Shown: one piece after another, positions 9,091 through 17,300 of the stretch | Layout of the letters: the number at the start of each line of letters is the position of its first letter | Position numbering within the stretch: position 1 is the stretch's first letter | NCBI GenBank assembly: GCA_018716015.1 | Contig: DVKM01000063.1 | Location: 1 to 37,911 of the forward strand | Source: Candidatus Enterenecus stercoripullorum | GTDB taxonomy: Bacteria; Bacillota; Clostridia; Oscillospirales; Oscillospiraceae | DNA length: 37,911 nt | Reading direction: 5' to 3' | Program-made: the position numbers and the translations under genes | The notes under the pieces: model-generated | What the model was told of the DNA's origin: nothing | What the model saw: the letters and a program-made list of their open reading frames with translations, nothing else | Database searches by the model: none

Positions 9091-9155
9091 ATCACACCCC
9101 ATTTTATAACATCGCACAGGGCAAGTGCCTCTTTGTCGCTCCGGGGTTTGGGGGG

Positions 9156-9299
9156 CGCATCAAGGAGATCCGCGCTCCGCTGGGGCTTTCCCAACAGAAA
9201 TATGCCGATCTGCTGGGTGTTGGACGATGCGTGGTCAGCGTCTGGGAAATCGAGCAGCACAGGCCGTCCAGAAAAAACTATTTAAAAATTATGGAGAGC
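9156..9299 (+). pseudogene. Remnant of an XRE-type helix-turn-helix gene
   Basis: The frame reads RIKEIRAPLGLSQQKYADLLGV, then CVVSVWEIEQHRPSR and KNYLKIME, the pattern of an XRE/Cro helix-turn-helix domain with its second and third helices. There is no start codon or ribosome site of its own; it is open in frame with the first part of the macrodomain remnant. It appears to be the C-terminal part of a small regulator left between the two macrodomain copies. It is not expected to be functional. Confidence 0.55.
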
Positions 9300-9328
9300 A
9301 GAGCTTCCATAGGAAGGAGCCCACGGCA

Positions 9329-11020
9329 ATGACACATGAGGAACAACGGATCTATTTGATCCAGGAGCTGCTGGCGGAGGATGCCAGGTATCACAATATT
9401 TCCATCCCGTCCGATGAGCAGGGGCAAAAAGACTTGCTGCGCAGCTTGATGAATGTCCGCATGCCAAAGCCGATCAGCAGCAACTTTCTTGCAATACAGG
9501 ATGCGTACCTGCAAGAGGAGCGGGATATCCGGGGCGTCACAGATAGTGAGATGCTACCGTCCATTCCTGGGGACCCACGGATTGTATTGTGGCAGGGGGA
9601 CATCACCACCTTAAAAGTAGATACTATCGTCAATGCCGCAAACAGTGCTATGCTGGGCTGCTTCCACCCCCTCCACTCCTGCATCGACAACATCATCGGC
9701 ACGATGAGCGGCACCCAATTGCGGCTCTATTGCTACGATATCATGCGCAAGCAGGGGCACGAGGAGCCCACAGGGCAGGCAAAGATTACACCGGCGTTCA
9801 ATCTGCCCAGCAAGTATATCCTGCACACCGTGGGGCCGATCATCCGCGGCGCTGTCCGAAGGCAGGATTGCGACGCCCTCGCCTCCTGCTATCGCGCCTG
9901 CCTGGAACTGGCCGTGGAGAGCTGCTGCAAGAGCATTGCCTTCTGCTGCATTTCCACCGGGGCGTTTCGGTTCCCTCATGAAAAGGCTGCGAAAATTGCA
10001 GTCCAAACGGTGACGGACTTCCTGAATACCCAGAAACCGGACATTCGGATAATTTTCAATGTGTTTAAGGATGCAGATCTTTTGATTTATCAGAAACTCC
10101 TGGGGGGCATCAAAATGTTGAACACAGTAACGGGAGCCACGCAGAAGCAGGCCGAGTTCCAGGAGGAACTGCGGCAGGCCGTTGAGGAGGCGTCCGCCGT
10201 CCTCATCGGCGCCGGGGCAGGCCTGTCCACCGCCGCCGGCTTCACCTACGGCGGGGAGCGCTTCCGCCGCTACTTTGCCGACTTTGAGCGGAAATACGGC
10301 TTTCACGACATGTATTCCGGGGGCTTCTACCCCTTTGACACCCTGGAGGAGTTTTGGGCTTACTGGAGCCGGCAGATCTTCCTCAACCGGTACACCCCCG
10401 CCCCCAAACCGGTGTACCAGAACCTACTGGAGCTGATACGGAACAAGGACTATTTCGTGCTCACCACCAACGTGGACCACCAGTTCCAGAAGGCGGGCTT
10501 TGACAAACACCGGCTGTTCTACACCCAGGGGGACTACGGTCTATGGCAGTGCTCCCGGCCCTGCCACGACGCCACCTACGACAACGAGGACGTGGTTCGC
10601 CAAATGGTGGAGGCCCAGGGATACCGTATCATCGAGGGCGATCTGGAGCTGTCTGACGGCGCTGTCCCCAAGATGGTGGTTCCCACCCAGCTGGTCCCCC
10701 GCTGCCCTAAGTGCGGCCGGCCCATGACCACTAACCTGCGGGTGGACAACACCTTTGTTCAGGACGACGGCTGGTACGCCGCCGCCCGGCGATATGATCA
10801 GTTTATCCGCCGCCACCGGAAGGGGCCTGTCCTCTACCTGGAGCTGGGGGTGGGGATGAACACCCCAGGCATCGTCAAGTTCCCCTTCTGGCAGATGACT
10901 GCCCGGAATCCCCAGGCCAAGTATGTCTGTGTCAATCAGGGGCAGTCCCATGCGCCCAGGGAGATTGCTGACCGCAGCCTTTGCCTGGATGTGGATCTTG
11001 CGCAGATGCTGGCGAAGTAA
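9329..11020 (+). CDS. Zinc-macrodomain / class M sirtuin (SirTM) fusion protein
   Basis: A 563-residue predicted cytosolic enzyme. Residues about 75-258 are a zinc-containing macrodomain: VLWQGDI, IVNAANSAMLGC, and Cys111, His116 and Cys118 in CFHPLHSCIDN, followed by FNLPSKYILHTVGP. Such proteins remove ADP-ribose from proteins. Residues about 265-563 are a SirTM sirtuin: GAGAGLSTAAG (294-304), YGGERF, TTNVDHQ (379-385), Gln400 in YTQGDYG where canonical sirtuins have the catalytic His, and zinc cysteines 408, 412, 459 and 462. Class M sirtuins act as protein ADP-ribosyltransferases. The ATG at 9329 follows AAGGAG. In Staphylococcus and Streptococcus the two are separate genes beside gcvH-L and lplA2; here they are fused and those partners are absent. 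A Met at 263 with GGGGGG before it may be a relic start of the sirtuin gene. Substrate unknown. Confidence 0.9.
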   Translation: MTHEEQRIYLIQELLAEDARYHNISIPSDEQGQKDLLRSLMNVRMPKPISSNFLAIQDAYLQEERDIRGVTDSEMLPSIPGDPRIVLWQGDITTLKVDTIVNAANSAMLGCFHPLHSCIDNIIGTMSGTQLRLYCYDIMRKQGHEEPTGQAKITPAFNLPSKYILHTVGPIIRGAVRRQDCDALASCYRACLELAVESCCKSIAFCCISTGAFRFPHEKAAKIAVQTVTDFLNTQKPDIRIIFNVFKDADLLIYQKLLGGIKMLNTVTGATQKQAEFQEELRQAVEEASAVLIGAGAGLSTAAGFTYGGERFRRYFADFERKYGFHDMYSGGFYPFDTLEEFWAYWSRQIFLNRYTPAPKPVYQNLLELIRNKDYFVLTTNVDHQFQKAGFDKHRLFYTQGDYGLWQCSRPCHDATYDNEDVVRQMVEAQGYRIIEGDLELSDGAVPKMVVPTQLVPRCPKCGRPMTTNLRVDNTFVQDDGWYAAARRYDQFIRRHRKGPVLYLELGVGMNTPGIVKFPFWQMTARNPQAKYVCVNQGQSHAPREIADRSLCLDVDLAQMLAK

Positions 11021-11108
11021 GGGGTTGCATATTTGCATCTGAATCCTTGCTCCTAATACAACGAGAGCGCAAGGAGGAATGTAAAGGGAGAAACCGAAAG
11101 TTCAAACT

Positions 11109-11150
11109 CTACCTCTTTCTCAGCTGCTGAATCCGGTCCGCCAATGTCAT
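11109..11150 (-). pseudogene. Truncated start of an XRE-type regulator
   Basis: The minus strand reads MTLADRIQQLRKR and then TAG, preceded by AAAGGAG at the right distance. The start MTLADRIQ-LRK is the usual opening of clostridial XRE/Cro repressors (which continue with a G-L-S-Q-E helix), but no HTH continues in any frame before the hairpin-bounded end. I read it as the leftover 5' end of a deleted gene. The repeated AACC/GGTT motifs and TTGACA near 11215-11245 could be its former control region. A chance match is possible because it is only 13 residues. Confidence 0.4.
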
Positions 11151-11265
11151 GACCGTTCGCTCCTTTCCTTTTGGATGGCACCAGCATAGCAGAACAGCCG
11201 GTTGCCATGCCACCAACCTCGCCTGGAAGGTTGTCAACGGTTGGTTGCAGGACAAGTTTTCTCGC

Positions 11266-11300
11266 AAAAACAGCCCTATCCGCGCACGGATAGGGCTGTT
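11266..11300 (-). terminator. Terminator of ftsZ
   Basis: A perfect 14-bp stem (11269-11282 with 11287-11300) with a 4-base loop lies 10 bases after the ftsZ stop codon, followed on the minus strand by TTTTT. This is a clear intrinsic terminator. Confidence 0.9.
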
Positions 11301-11310
11301 TCAGCTTTTG

Positions 11311-12429
11311 TTACCGCTTGTTGAAAATCTTGAAAATATCGTCGAAGGGGTCGGTGTCCGGCTCGTCCTTCCCATTCTCGTCCAAGGGCGTGGGAGGCGC
11401 CACGCCGCCCACCCCCTCAGGCACGCAGTCGGGCTTGTCCTCCTTCTCCGGCTTGCCGGGCACGGGGTTGGCCACCTCGCCGAAGCCGGTGGCGATGACG
11501 GTGACCCGCAGTTCGTCCTCCAGCTCCTCGTCGAAGGCCGCGCCCATCATGAACAGCGCGTCGGGATCGGCCACGTCCTTGACCATCTCCGCGGCCTTCT
11601 CCACTTCCTCCAGCCCCATATCCATGGGGCCGGTGATGTTGACGATGATACCCCGGGCCCCGTCGATGGAGGTCTCCAGCAGGGGGCTGTTGATGGCGAT
11701 GCGGGTGGCCTCCTCCGCCTTGTTCTTACCGGCGGCGCGGCCCACGCCCATGTGGGCCAGCCCCGCATCCTTCATCACCGCGGTGACATCGGCAAAGTCC
11801 AGGTTGATGAGCCCTGTGGTGGTGATCAAATCGGAGATAGACTGCACCGCCTGGCGCAGCACATCGTCGGCAATGGCAAAGGCGTTGGCAAAGGTGATCT
11901 TCTCGTCGGTGGCGTACTGCAGCCGGTCGTTGGGGATGATGACCAGGGAGTCCACCTTCTGGCGCAGTTCCTCAATGCCCTTGAGGGCCTGCTCCATGCG
12001 CCGGCGGCCCTCGAAATTGAAGGGCTTGGTGACCACTCCCACGGTGAGGATGCCCTTCTCCTTGGCGATCTCGGCCACCACCGGTGCGGCTCCCGTACCG
12101 GTGCCGCCCCCCATGCCGGCAGTGACAAAGAGCATATCGGTGCCGTCCAGCAGGGCGGCGATCTGCTCCTTGCTCTCCTTGGCGGACTCCCGCCCCACTT
12201 CAGGATTGGCGCCGGCGCCCTTGCCCGCGGTGAGTTTCTCACCGATGGCCAGCTTTTGGGTGGCCTGGGATGCGTTCAGGCACTGGCGGTCGGTATTTAC
12301 CGCGATGAACTCCACACCCTGCATACCGGAGCGCACCATGCGGTTGACCACGTTGTTGCCGCCGCCGCCTATTCCAATCACCTTCAAAACATCCCCGTTC
12401 CCGGTGTTGGCATCCATCACAAACGCCAT
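11311..12429 (-). CDS. ftsZ: Cell division protein FtsZ
   Basis: The tubulin-like GTPase that forms the division ring. The 372-residue protein has the nucleotide-binding start [14 protein letters not shown], the tubulin signature GGGTGTG (107-113), the T7 synergy loop LINLDFADV, and an acidic proline-rich C-terminal linker. The extreme end is [13 protein letters not shown], an unusual variant of the conserved C-terminal peptide that binds FtsA, ZapA or SepF-type partners. The ATG at 12429 has GGAGGG 6 bases upstream; a GTG/ATG pair a few codons in (MDANTG) is an alternative. ftsZ follows divIB but is separated by a terminator and has its own promoter, so its level can be set independently of the dcw operon. 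Confidence 0.97.
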   Translation of the reverse strand: MAFVMDANTGNGDVLKVIGIGGGGNNVVNRMVRSGMQGVEFIAVNTDRQCLNASQATQKLAIGEKLTAGKGAGANPEVGRESAKESKEQIAALLDGTDMLFVTAGMGGGTGTGAAPVVAEIAKEKGILTVGVVTKPFNFEGRRRMEQALKGIEELRQKVDSLVIIPNDRLQYATDEKITFANAFAIADDVLRQAVQSISDLITTTGLINLDFADVTAVMKDAGLAHMGVGRAAGKNKAEEATRIAINSPLLETSIDGARGIIVNITGPMDMGLEEVEKAAEMVKDVADPDALFMMGAAFDEELEDELRVTVIATGFGEVANPVPGKPEKEDKPDCVPEGVGGVAPPTPLDENGKDEPDTDPFDDIFKIFNKR

Positions 12430-12517
12430 AAAAAGCCCTCCTGTGTCTAAGCATGTAAATCGTCGAAAAAACAAGCGCTGGTAACGCCCGAAAAGGTTGC
12501 AAACTACATCTTGTATT

Positions 12518-12546
12518 ATTGTATCTTTTTTTCTCCACGGGGTCAA
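12518..12546 (-). promoter_or_regulatory. sigma-A promoter of ftsZ
   Basis: On the minus strand TTGACC (12541-12546) and TACAAT (12518-12523) are separated by 17 bases. The leader to the start codon is about 80 bases. Confidence 0.75.
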
Positions 12547-12667
12547 TAGCGAAATCATGATTTTTACCAAAGATCACGCAAAAAAGCCGCCCCGGTCAGA
12601 GCAATTGCCCGTCCGGCGCACCCTTGCCCGCGCGCCGCCCTACTTTCCCCCGGTGAGCCCGCCCGGC

Positions 12668-12698
12668 AAAAGGCCCCGGCCTTGTGGCGGCCAGGGCC
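12668..12698 (-). terminator. Terminator after divIB, end of the dcw operon
   Basis: GGCCCTGGCC (minus strand, 12698-12689) pairs with GGCCGGGGCC (12681-12672) with one wobble pair and a 7-base loop, followed by TTTT. It starts directly after the divIB stop codon. The rest of the gap to the ftsZ promoter (12550-12660) is GC-rich and shows no gene. Confidence 0.7.
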
Positions 12699-13472
12699 TC
12701 ATTCCCCGTCGTGATCGGGCCGGAAATAAGCCCGGCCGTCCTGAACCGTGAGGTCAAAGGTCCCAGGCACGTTCTCCGGCAGTTCCTCGCTGGAGATCGC
12801 CGCCTGGAGCAGGGTCAGGTACTCGCTGTAATCCGTCCTTCTGGGCAGCTTTACCTGATAGATGCCGTAATTCAGGGTGATGGAGGCCGCCGCAGTGCAG
12901 TCCAGGGCGGTGCAATCGGCCAGCATCCCCCGGCCGGCCAGCTGCGTCAACAGCGCCAGTACATAGCTCAGGGTGGTTTCCTCCTCCTGGGCCACCTGTA
13001 CCGAGGCGCTGAGGATGGGGTCCTGGGCGGTCAGCCCTGTAATGGTCATCACCTGGCCCGGATCGGACACCCGCTCCAGCAGCTTGCCCTGCTCGGCCAA
13101 GTACCACCAGTTGCTGCCATCCGAAATCGCCGCGGCGGCCGTGTGCTCCGTCACTGTGATCAGCACTCTGTCGGGCAGCAGCCGGTCGATAGCCACCGAG
13201 CGCACATAGGGCAGTCTGGCGATGATATTGCCCGCCACCCGGCTTTTGGACAGGGCGATGAGGTTGTCGCCCGTGCGGATTCCAGAAGCCTCCACGATCT
13301 CTTCCGTACTGTACCGCTCATTGCCCGACACGCTTACGTCGTTGATCCGGAAGAATACCACGCAGGCCACAATCAGGGCAACGGCGACGGCCAGAATCGA
13401 GATCACCCGGTACAGCCCGCCAAACCGCCCCCGGCGCCGGCGGCGGGAGCTGTGTCTGCGCTGTCGTGCCAT
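12699..13472 (-). CDS. divIB: Cell division protein DivIB/FtsQ
   Basis: A bitopic membrane protein of the division complex that bridges FtsL/DivIC and the septal synthase. The 257 residues show a very basic cytoplasmic tail (RRHSSRRRRRGR), one membrane segment at about 21-42, and a POTRA domain beginning INDVSVSGNERYSTEEIVEASGI (first block INDVSVSGNERY), followed by the FtsQ/DivIB beta domain (LPYVRSVAIDRLLPDRVLI pattern). The ATG at 13472 has GAGGAGG 9 bases upstream. It is the last gene of the mraZ-to-divIB cluster, 26 bases from murA. Confidence 0.9.
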   Translation of the reverse strand: MARQRRHSSRRRRRGRFGGLYRVISILAVAVALIVACVVFFRINDVSVSGNERYSTEEIVEASGIRTGDNLIALSKSRVAGNIIARLPYVRSVAIDRLLPDRVLITVTEHTAAAAISDGSNWWYLAEQGKLLERVSDPGQVMTITGLTAQDPILSASVQVAQEEETTLSYVLALLTQLAGRGMLADCTALDCTAAASITLNYGIYQVKLPRRTDYSEYLTLLQAAISSEELPENVPGTFDLTVQDGRAYFRPDHDGE

Positions 13473-13498
13473 GGGGTATCGCCTCCTCTTTGGTCAAA

Positions 13499-14773
13499 TC
13501 ATGCCGGAACCCGGTCTCCCGTCTCCCGCCGGACGTCGGCCCCCAGCTGCTGGAGCGTTTCCTCCAGGCATTCATAGCCCCGGTCCACATGGTGCAGCCC
13601 GGACAGGACACTGTCCCCCCGGGCACCTAGGGCCGCCACCGCCAGCGCGCCGCCGCCCCGCAGATCTGTCGCCGCCACGGCTGCCCCATGAAGCCGCTCC
13701 ACCCCCCGCACCAGAGCCGCGCGGCCCCGCACAGTGATGTCCGCGCCCATGCGCAGCAGCTGCGGCACATGACGGTACCGGCTGTCAAACATATTTTCCT
13801 CGAACCAGGTGCTGCCCCGGCTGGCACACAGCGCTGCCATCACGGGGGCCTGGGCGTCTGTGGGAAACCCGGGGTACGGGGCGGTATGTATCTCGCTCAC
13901 CGCCCGCAGCGGGCAGTCCGCCTCTCGAACCAGCTCCACCCGGTCCTCCCAGCTGTTCACCCGGCACCCGGCCTGCTGGAACACCCCTAGTACCGTGGCC
14001 AGGTGGCGCCAGTCCACGCCTTTCAGCGCCACATGGCCCCCTGCGGCCGCCACCCCGGACAGAAGGGTCGCCGCCACGATGCGGTCCCCCATTATAGCAT
14101 AGCGTCCGCCGGACAGGGGCCGGCCGCCCTCCACCGTAATAACGCCGCTGCCCGCTCCCCGTATCCGGGCTCCCAGGGTGTTCAAAAACCGTTGGAGATC
14201 CACGATCTCCGGCTCCCGGGCGGCATTGGTGATGGTGGTCCAGCCGCTTGCTCCCACAGCGCACAGCATGGCGTTCTCCGTGGCGCCCACGCTGGGGATG
14301 GTCAAATACACCTCGCCCCCCACAGGCCGCCCCCGGCAGCGAATGCCCCCGCTATCCTCCGTCACCTGGCAACCCAGGGCCCGGATGGCGGCCAGGTGCA
14401 GGTCGATGGGCCTGGCTCCCAGCTCACACCCCCCCGGATAGGTGAGGTCGGCCTGGCCCGTCCGGGCCAGCAGCGGGCCCAGGAAAATGATGGACGAGCG
14501 CATGGAGTGCATCTGCTCCTCTGAAATGAAGCTGTCACAAGCGCCCGACGGGTCCACCGTAATGGTATGTCCCTCCTGGCAAACCTGGCAGCCCAGATGC
14601 CGCAGAATGCCCAGCGCCGCCGTCACGTCGGTCAGCCGCGGACAGTTGAAAAGCTCCACCGGCCCGCCCGCCAGCAGGCAGGCCGCCAGAATGGGCAGCA
14701 CGCTGTTCTTGGCCCCCTGGACGGTGAGCTCTCCCTCCAACGGCTTTCCCCCGCGGATGTGCAGTACGCTCAT
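13499..14773 (-). CDS. murA: UDP-N-acetylglucosamine 1-carboxyvinyltransferase
   Basis: Transfers enolpyruvate from PEP to UDP-GlcNAc, the first committed step of peptidoglycan synthesis, and is the fosfomycin target. The 424-residue protein has the family's paired features: Lys22-Asn23 in GAKNSVLPIL, and the catalytic Cys116 in YPGGCELGARP, so the fosfomycin-sensitive cysteine is retained. The ATG at 14773 has GGGAGG 7 bases upstream; the in-frame ATG at 14791 lacks one. In many Firmicutes there are two murA copies; the one placed between murG and divIB is typical of clostridial dcw clusters. Confidence 0.95.
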   Translation of the reverse strand: MSVLHIRGGKPLEGELTVQGAKNSVLPILAACLLAGGPVELFNCPRLTDVTAALGILRHLGCQVCQEGHTITVDPSGACDSFISEEQMHSMRSSIIFLGPLLARTGQADLTYPGGCELGARPIDLHLAAIRALGCQVTEDSGGIRCRGRPVGGEVYLTIPSVGATENAMLCAVGASGWTTITNAAREPEIVDLQRFLNTLGARIRGAGSGVITVEGGRPLSGGRYAIMGDRIVAATLLSGVAAAGGHVALKGVDWRHLATVLGVFQQAGCRVNSWEDRVELVREADCPLRAVSEIHTAPYPGFPTDAQAPVMAALCASRGSTWFEENMFDSRYRHVPQLLRMGADITVRGRAALVRGVERLHGAAVAATDLRGGGALAVAALGARGDSVLSGLHHVDRGYECLEETLQQLGADVRRETGDRVPA

Positions 14774-14861
14774 GGTAAAGCCTCCCCACATGGATGAAAT
14801 CGCTCCATCCTATGCGAAAAAGGCAGGCTGCGTTCCTTCTCCGCCACGGCCCCGGACCCGC

Positions 14862-15977
14862 TCACCCTTTCAGGATCCCGGTGAGGGCCTGATAGATGTC
14901 CTGGGCTGCGTGAGGGGCGGACAGCTCCTTCAGGGCCCGGCCCATGGCCGAGCGGCGGCTGCCGTCGGAGAGCAGCTCCAGGGCCGTGTGGTACAGCTTT
15001 TCCCCCGTGCAGTCCTTCTCCTCGATGAGCACCGCACCCCCCCGGTCGGAGAGTACCTTGGCGTTTTTATATTGGTGGTTGGCCGCCACAAAGGGGGAGG
15101 GCACCAGAATGGCCGGCTTACCCAGGGCAGTGAGCTCGCCCAGGGTGGACGCCCCCGCCCGGCAGATCGCCAGGTCAGAGGCGGCCATCACCACCGGCAT
15201 ATCGTCGATGTAGGGCCGTACCTCGCTGTCGGTCACCGCCACGCCCCGGCGCGCCAGCTCCTCCTTCATGTCCTCATAGTCCCGGCCCGCAGCATGGATA
15301 TAGTGAAACCGGCGTCCCTCCGACGCCCACAGTTCCACCAAATCCACCGTATGGGCGCTCATATGGCCCGCCCCCTGTGAGCCCCAGAAGGACACTACCA
15401 GGGGCTGGCTGTCTGGCAGGCCCAGCACCTGCCGGGCCTGGGCGCGGTCCAAGGTGAAGAACTCCCCCCGCACCGGGGTACCCGTCACCTCCACCCGCTT
15501 GGCCTTCTGATAATAGCCCGCCGCCTCGGGAAAGCCCACCATCACCAGATCCACCTTGTCCGCCAGGGCCCGGGTGGTCAGGCCGGGGTAGACATTGGAC
15601 TCGTGGATGGCGGTGGGAATGCCCAACCTGGCCGCCTCCCGCACTGCCGGGAAGGAGGCGTAGCCTCCGGTGCCCACCACCAGGTCGGGCCGGAAAGCGC
15701 GCAGGATGGAGGCCGCCTGCCGCCTGCCGATGGGCACCATAACGGCGCTTTTCACGTTGTGGCGCAGCACCTTCCAGCTCAAAGAACGCTCGAAGGTGGA
15801 CACCTTCACCGTCTGGATGGGATAGCCCGCCTGGCTCACCAGGCGCTGCTCCATCCCCCGCTCAGCCCCGATGAACAAGATCTCACAGCCGGGATTGCGG
15901 GCCTGAAATACCTGGGCCACTGCCAGGGCGGGGTTGATATGCCCTGCCGAACCGCCGCAGGTAAATACCACGCGCAT
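14862..15977 (-). CDS. murG: UDP-GlcNAc:lipid I GlcNAc transferase MurG
   Basis: Adds GlcNAc to lipid I on the inner face of the membrane to give lipid II. The 371-residue GT28 enzyme has the N-terminal glycine-rich loop TCGGSAGHINPALA (residues about 7-20), HESNVYPG in the acceptor domain, and the donor-site RAGASTLGELTALGKPAILVPSP region (CRAGASTLGEL visible). The ATG at 15977 has TAGGAG 10 bases upstream; the GTG at 15986 is too close to that site. It lies 13 bases after ftsW and 88 bases before murA, in one operon. Confidence 0.95.
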   Translation of the reverse strand: MRVVFTCGGSAGHINPALAVAQVFQARNPGCEILFIGAERGMEQRLVSQAGYPIQTVKVSTFERSLSWKVLRHNVKSAVMVPIGRRQAASILRAFRPDLVVGTGGYASFPAVREAARLGIPTAIHESNVYPGLTTRALADKVDLVMVGFPEAAGYYQKAKRVEVTGTPVRGEFFTLDRAQARQVLGLPDSQPLVVSFWGSQGAGHMSAHTVDLVELWASEGRRFHYIHAAGRDYEDMKEELARRGVAVTDSEVRPYIDDMPVVMAASDLAICRAGASTLGELTALGKPAILVPSPFVAANHQYKNAKVLSDRGGAVLIEEKDCTGEKLYHTALELLSDGSRRSAMGRALKELSAPHAAQDIYQALTGILKG

Positions 15978-15990
15978 CGCTCTCACGCTC

Positions 15991-17211
15991 CTACTCCGCC
16001 TTTGGGGCCACGATTTGCCGGGACACCCCCAAAATTACGCCCATAGAGGCCAGCTGCACCACCAGGGCAGTGCCGCCATAGCTGAAAAAGGGCAGCGAAA
16101 TGCCGGTGGTAGGCAGCGCTCCGGTGACCACGCCGATGTTCAGCAGCACCTGGGCTGCGGTCAGGGTGGTCAGCCCCACGATGAGCAGGGTGCCGAACCG
16201 GTCCCTGGCATGGAGGGCCAGCCAGTAGCCCCGGATGATGAGCAGGGCAAACAGGGCAATGATCAGGCAGGCCCCCACCAACCCCAGCTCCTCACAGACG
16301 ATGGCAAAGATAAAGTCATTGTGCTCCTCTGGCAGGAACATATACTTCTGCCGGCTGTTGCCCAGCCCCACCCCCAGCAGACCGCCGGAGCCAATGGCGA
16401 TCTGGGACTGCCAGAGCTGCCAGCCATCCCCCTTCAGGTCGCTGAGGGGGTTGAGCCAGGCGTCGATGCGGGCGGTCATATACTTTGTTTGGGTGATGAG
16501 GAACCACAGCGCGCCCCCCGCCAGAGACCCGGCCCCCAAAAACCAGTACAGCCGGATGCCTGAGGCAAACAGCACCGCTGCGGCGGAAATCAGCACCAGA
16601 ATCATGCCCGACATATGGGGCTGCTTATACAGCAAGAAGAGCACCACAAGCAGGATCGCCCCGTAGGGCACCAGCTCTAGAAAGCCGATCCGGTCCAGAA
16701 ATGCGCCGATGCGGCCCACCGGTGTGCGGCGGTTCCACTTCTTCGGTGGCCCCTTCAGTTGGTCGTTTCGTTTGGACAGCCGGGCGGCGAAGAACATGAT
16801 CACCGAGATTTTTGCCAGCTCCAGCGGCTGGAACCGGATGCCCAGGTTGAGCCAGCGCTGGGCGCCGCCACCAGAGCGGCCCAGAGGGGTGAGCACCAGC
16901 ACCAGCAGGAGGATGGACACAACAATGGCCGGTACCGACAGCAGCCGCAGCCACTGGTAGTCAATCTTCGTGATGATAAACATGGCCACCAGTCCGATGA
17001 CCGCAAACGCTAGCTGCCGCATGAAATAGTAGTAGGGATTGCCCCCCGTCTCCCCCTCCAGGTCATAGTAAGCCGAGGCATAGGAGGCGGACAGCAGCAT
17101 AACCAGCCCAATGATGGTCAATAACAGCACCAAGGCCAGGAAGGGCAGGTCGATGGGCCCCCGGGCCAGCTGCTGCTCGATGGTCAAATCCCGTTTAGCC
17201 CTTCTTCTCAT
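15991..17211 (-). CDS. ftsW: SEDS peptidoglycan polymerase FtsW
   Basis: A polytopic membrane glycosyltransferase that polymerises lipid II with a partner class B PBP. The 406 residues contain about 10 membrane segments, the SEDS signatures GGAQRWLNLG and FQPLELAKI, and the C-terminal NIGVVTGALPTTGISLPFFSYGG block, split as NIGVVTGALPTTG and LPFFSYGG. The putative catalytic Asp region lies in the large loop around NPLSDLKGDGWQL. A 20-residue charged insert (SKRNDQLKGPPKKWNRRTP) sits in a cytoplasmic loop. The ATG at 17211 has AAAGGAGG 9 bases upstream. Its natural partner is probably the PBP encoded upstream in the same cluster. Confidence 0.93.
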   Translation of the reverse strand: MRRRAKRDLTIEQQLARGPIDLPFLALVLLLTIIGLVMLLSASYASAYYDLEGETGGNPYYYFMRQLAFAVIGLVAMFIITKIDYQWLRLLSVPAIVVSILLLVLVLTPLGRSGGGAQRWLNLGIRFQPLELAKISVIMFFAARLSKRNDQLKGPPKKWNRRTPVGRIGAFLDRIGFLELVPYGAILLVVLFLLYKQPHMSGMILVLISAAAVLFASGIRLYWFLGAGSLAGGALWFLITQTKYMTARIDAWLNPLSDLKGDGWQLWQSQIAIGSGGLLGVGLGNSRQKYMFLPEEHNDFIFAIVCEELGLVGACLIIALFALLIIRGYWLALHARDRFGTLLIVGLTTLTAAQVLLNIGVVTGALPTTGISLPFFSYGGTALVVQLASMGVILGVSRQIVAPKAE

Positions 17212-17300
17212 AGGTATGGACCTCCTTTCCTGGCAGAGTCTGCCCCGACGGGACAATGGTCAGATTTTACCTGATGGTGAGTTTCCTTCTGCACCGCCTG

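Noticed and set aside
8823-9332. 169-codon frame joining SnoaL end, macrodomain start and an HTH
   Set aside because: It begins inside the SnoaL-like gene in another frame, has no ribosome site, and joins pieces of two broken genes; recorded as two remnants instead.
11149-12450. 433-codon plus-strand frame opposite ftsZ
   Set aside because: Antisense shadow of ftsZ; crosses the ftsZ terminator.
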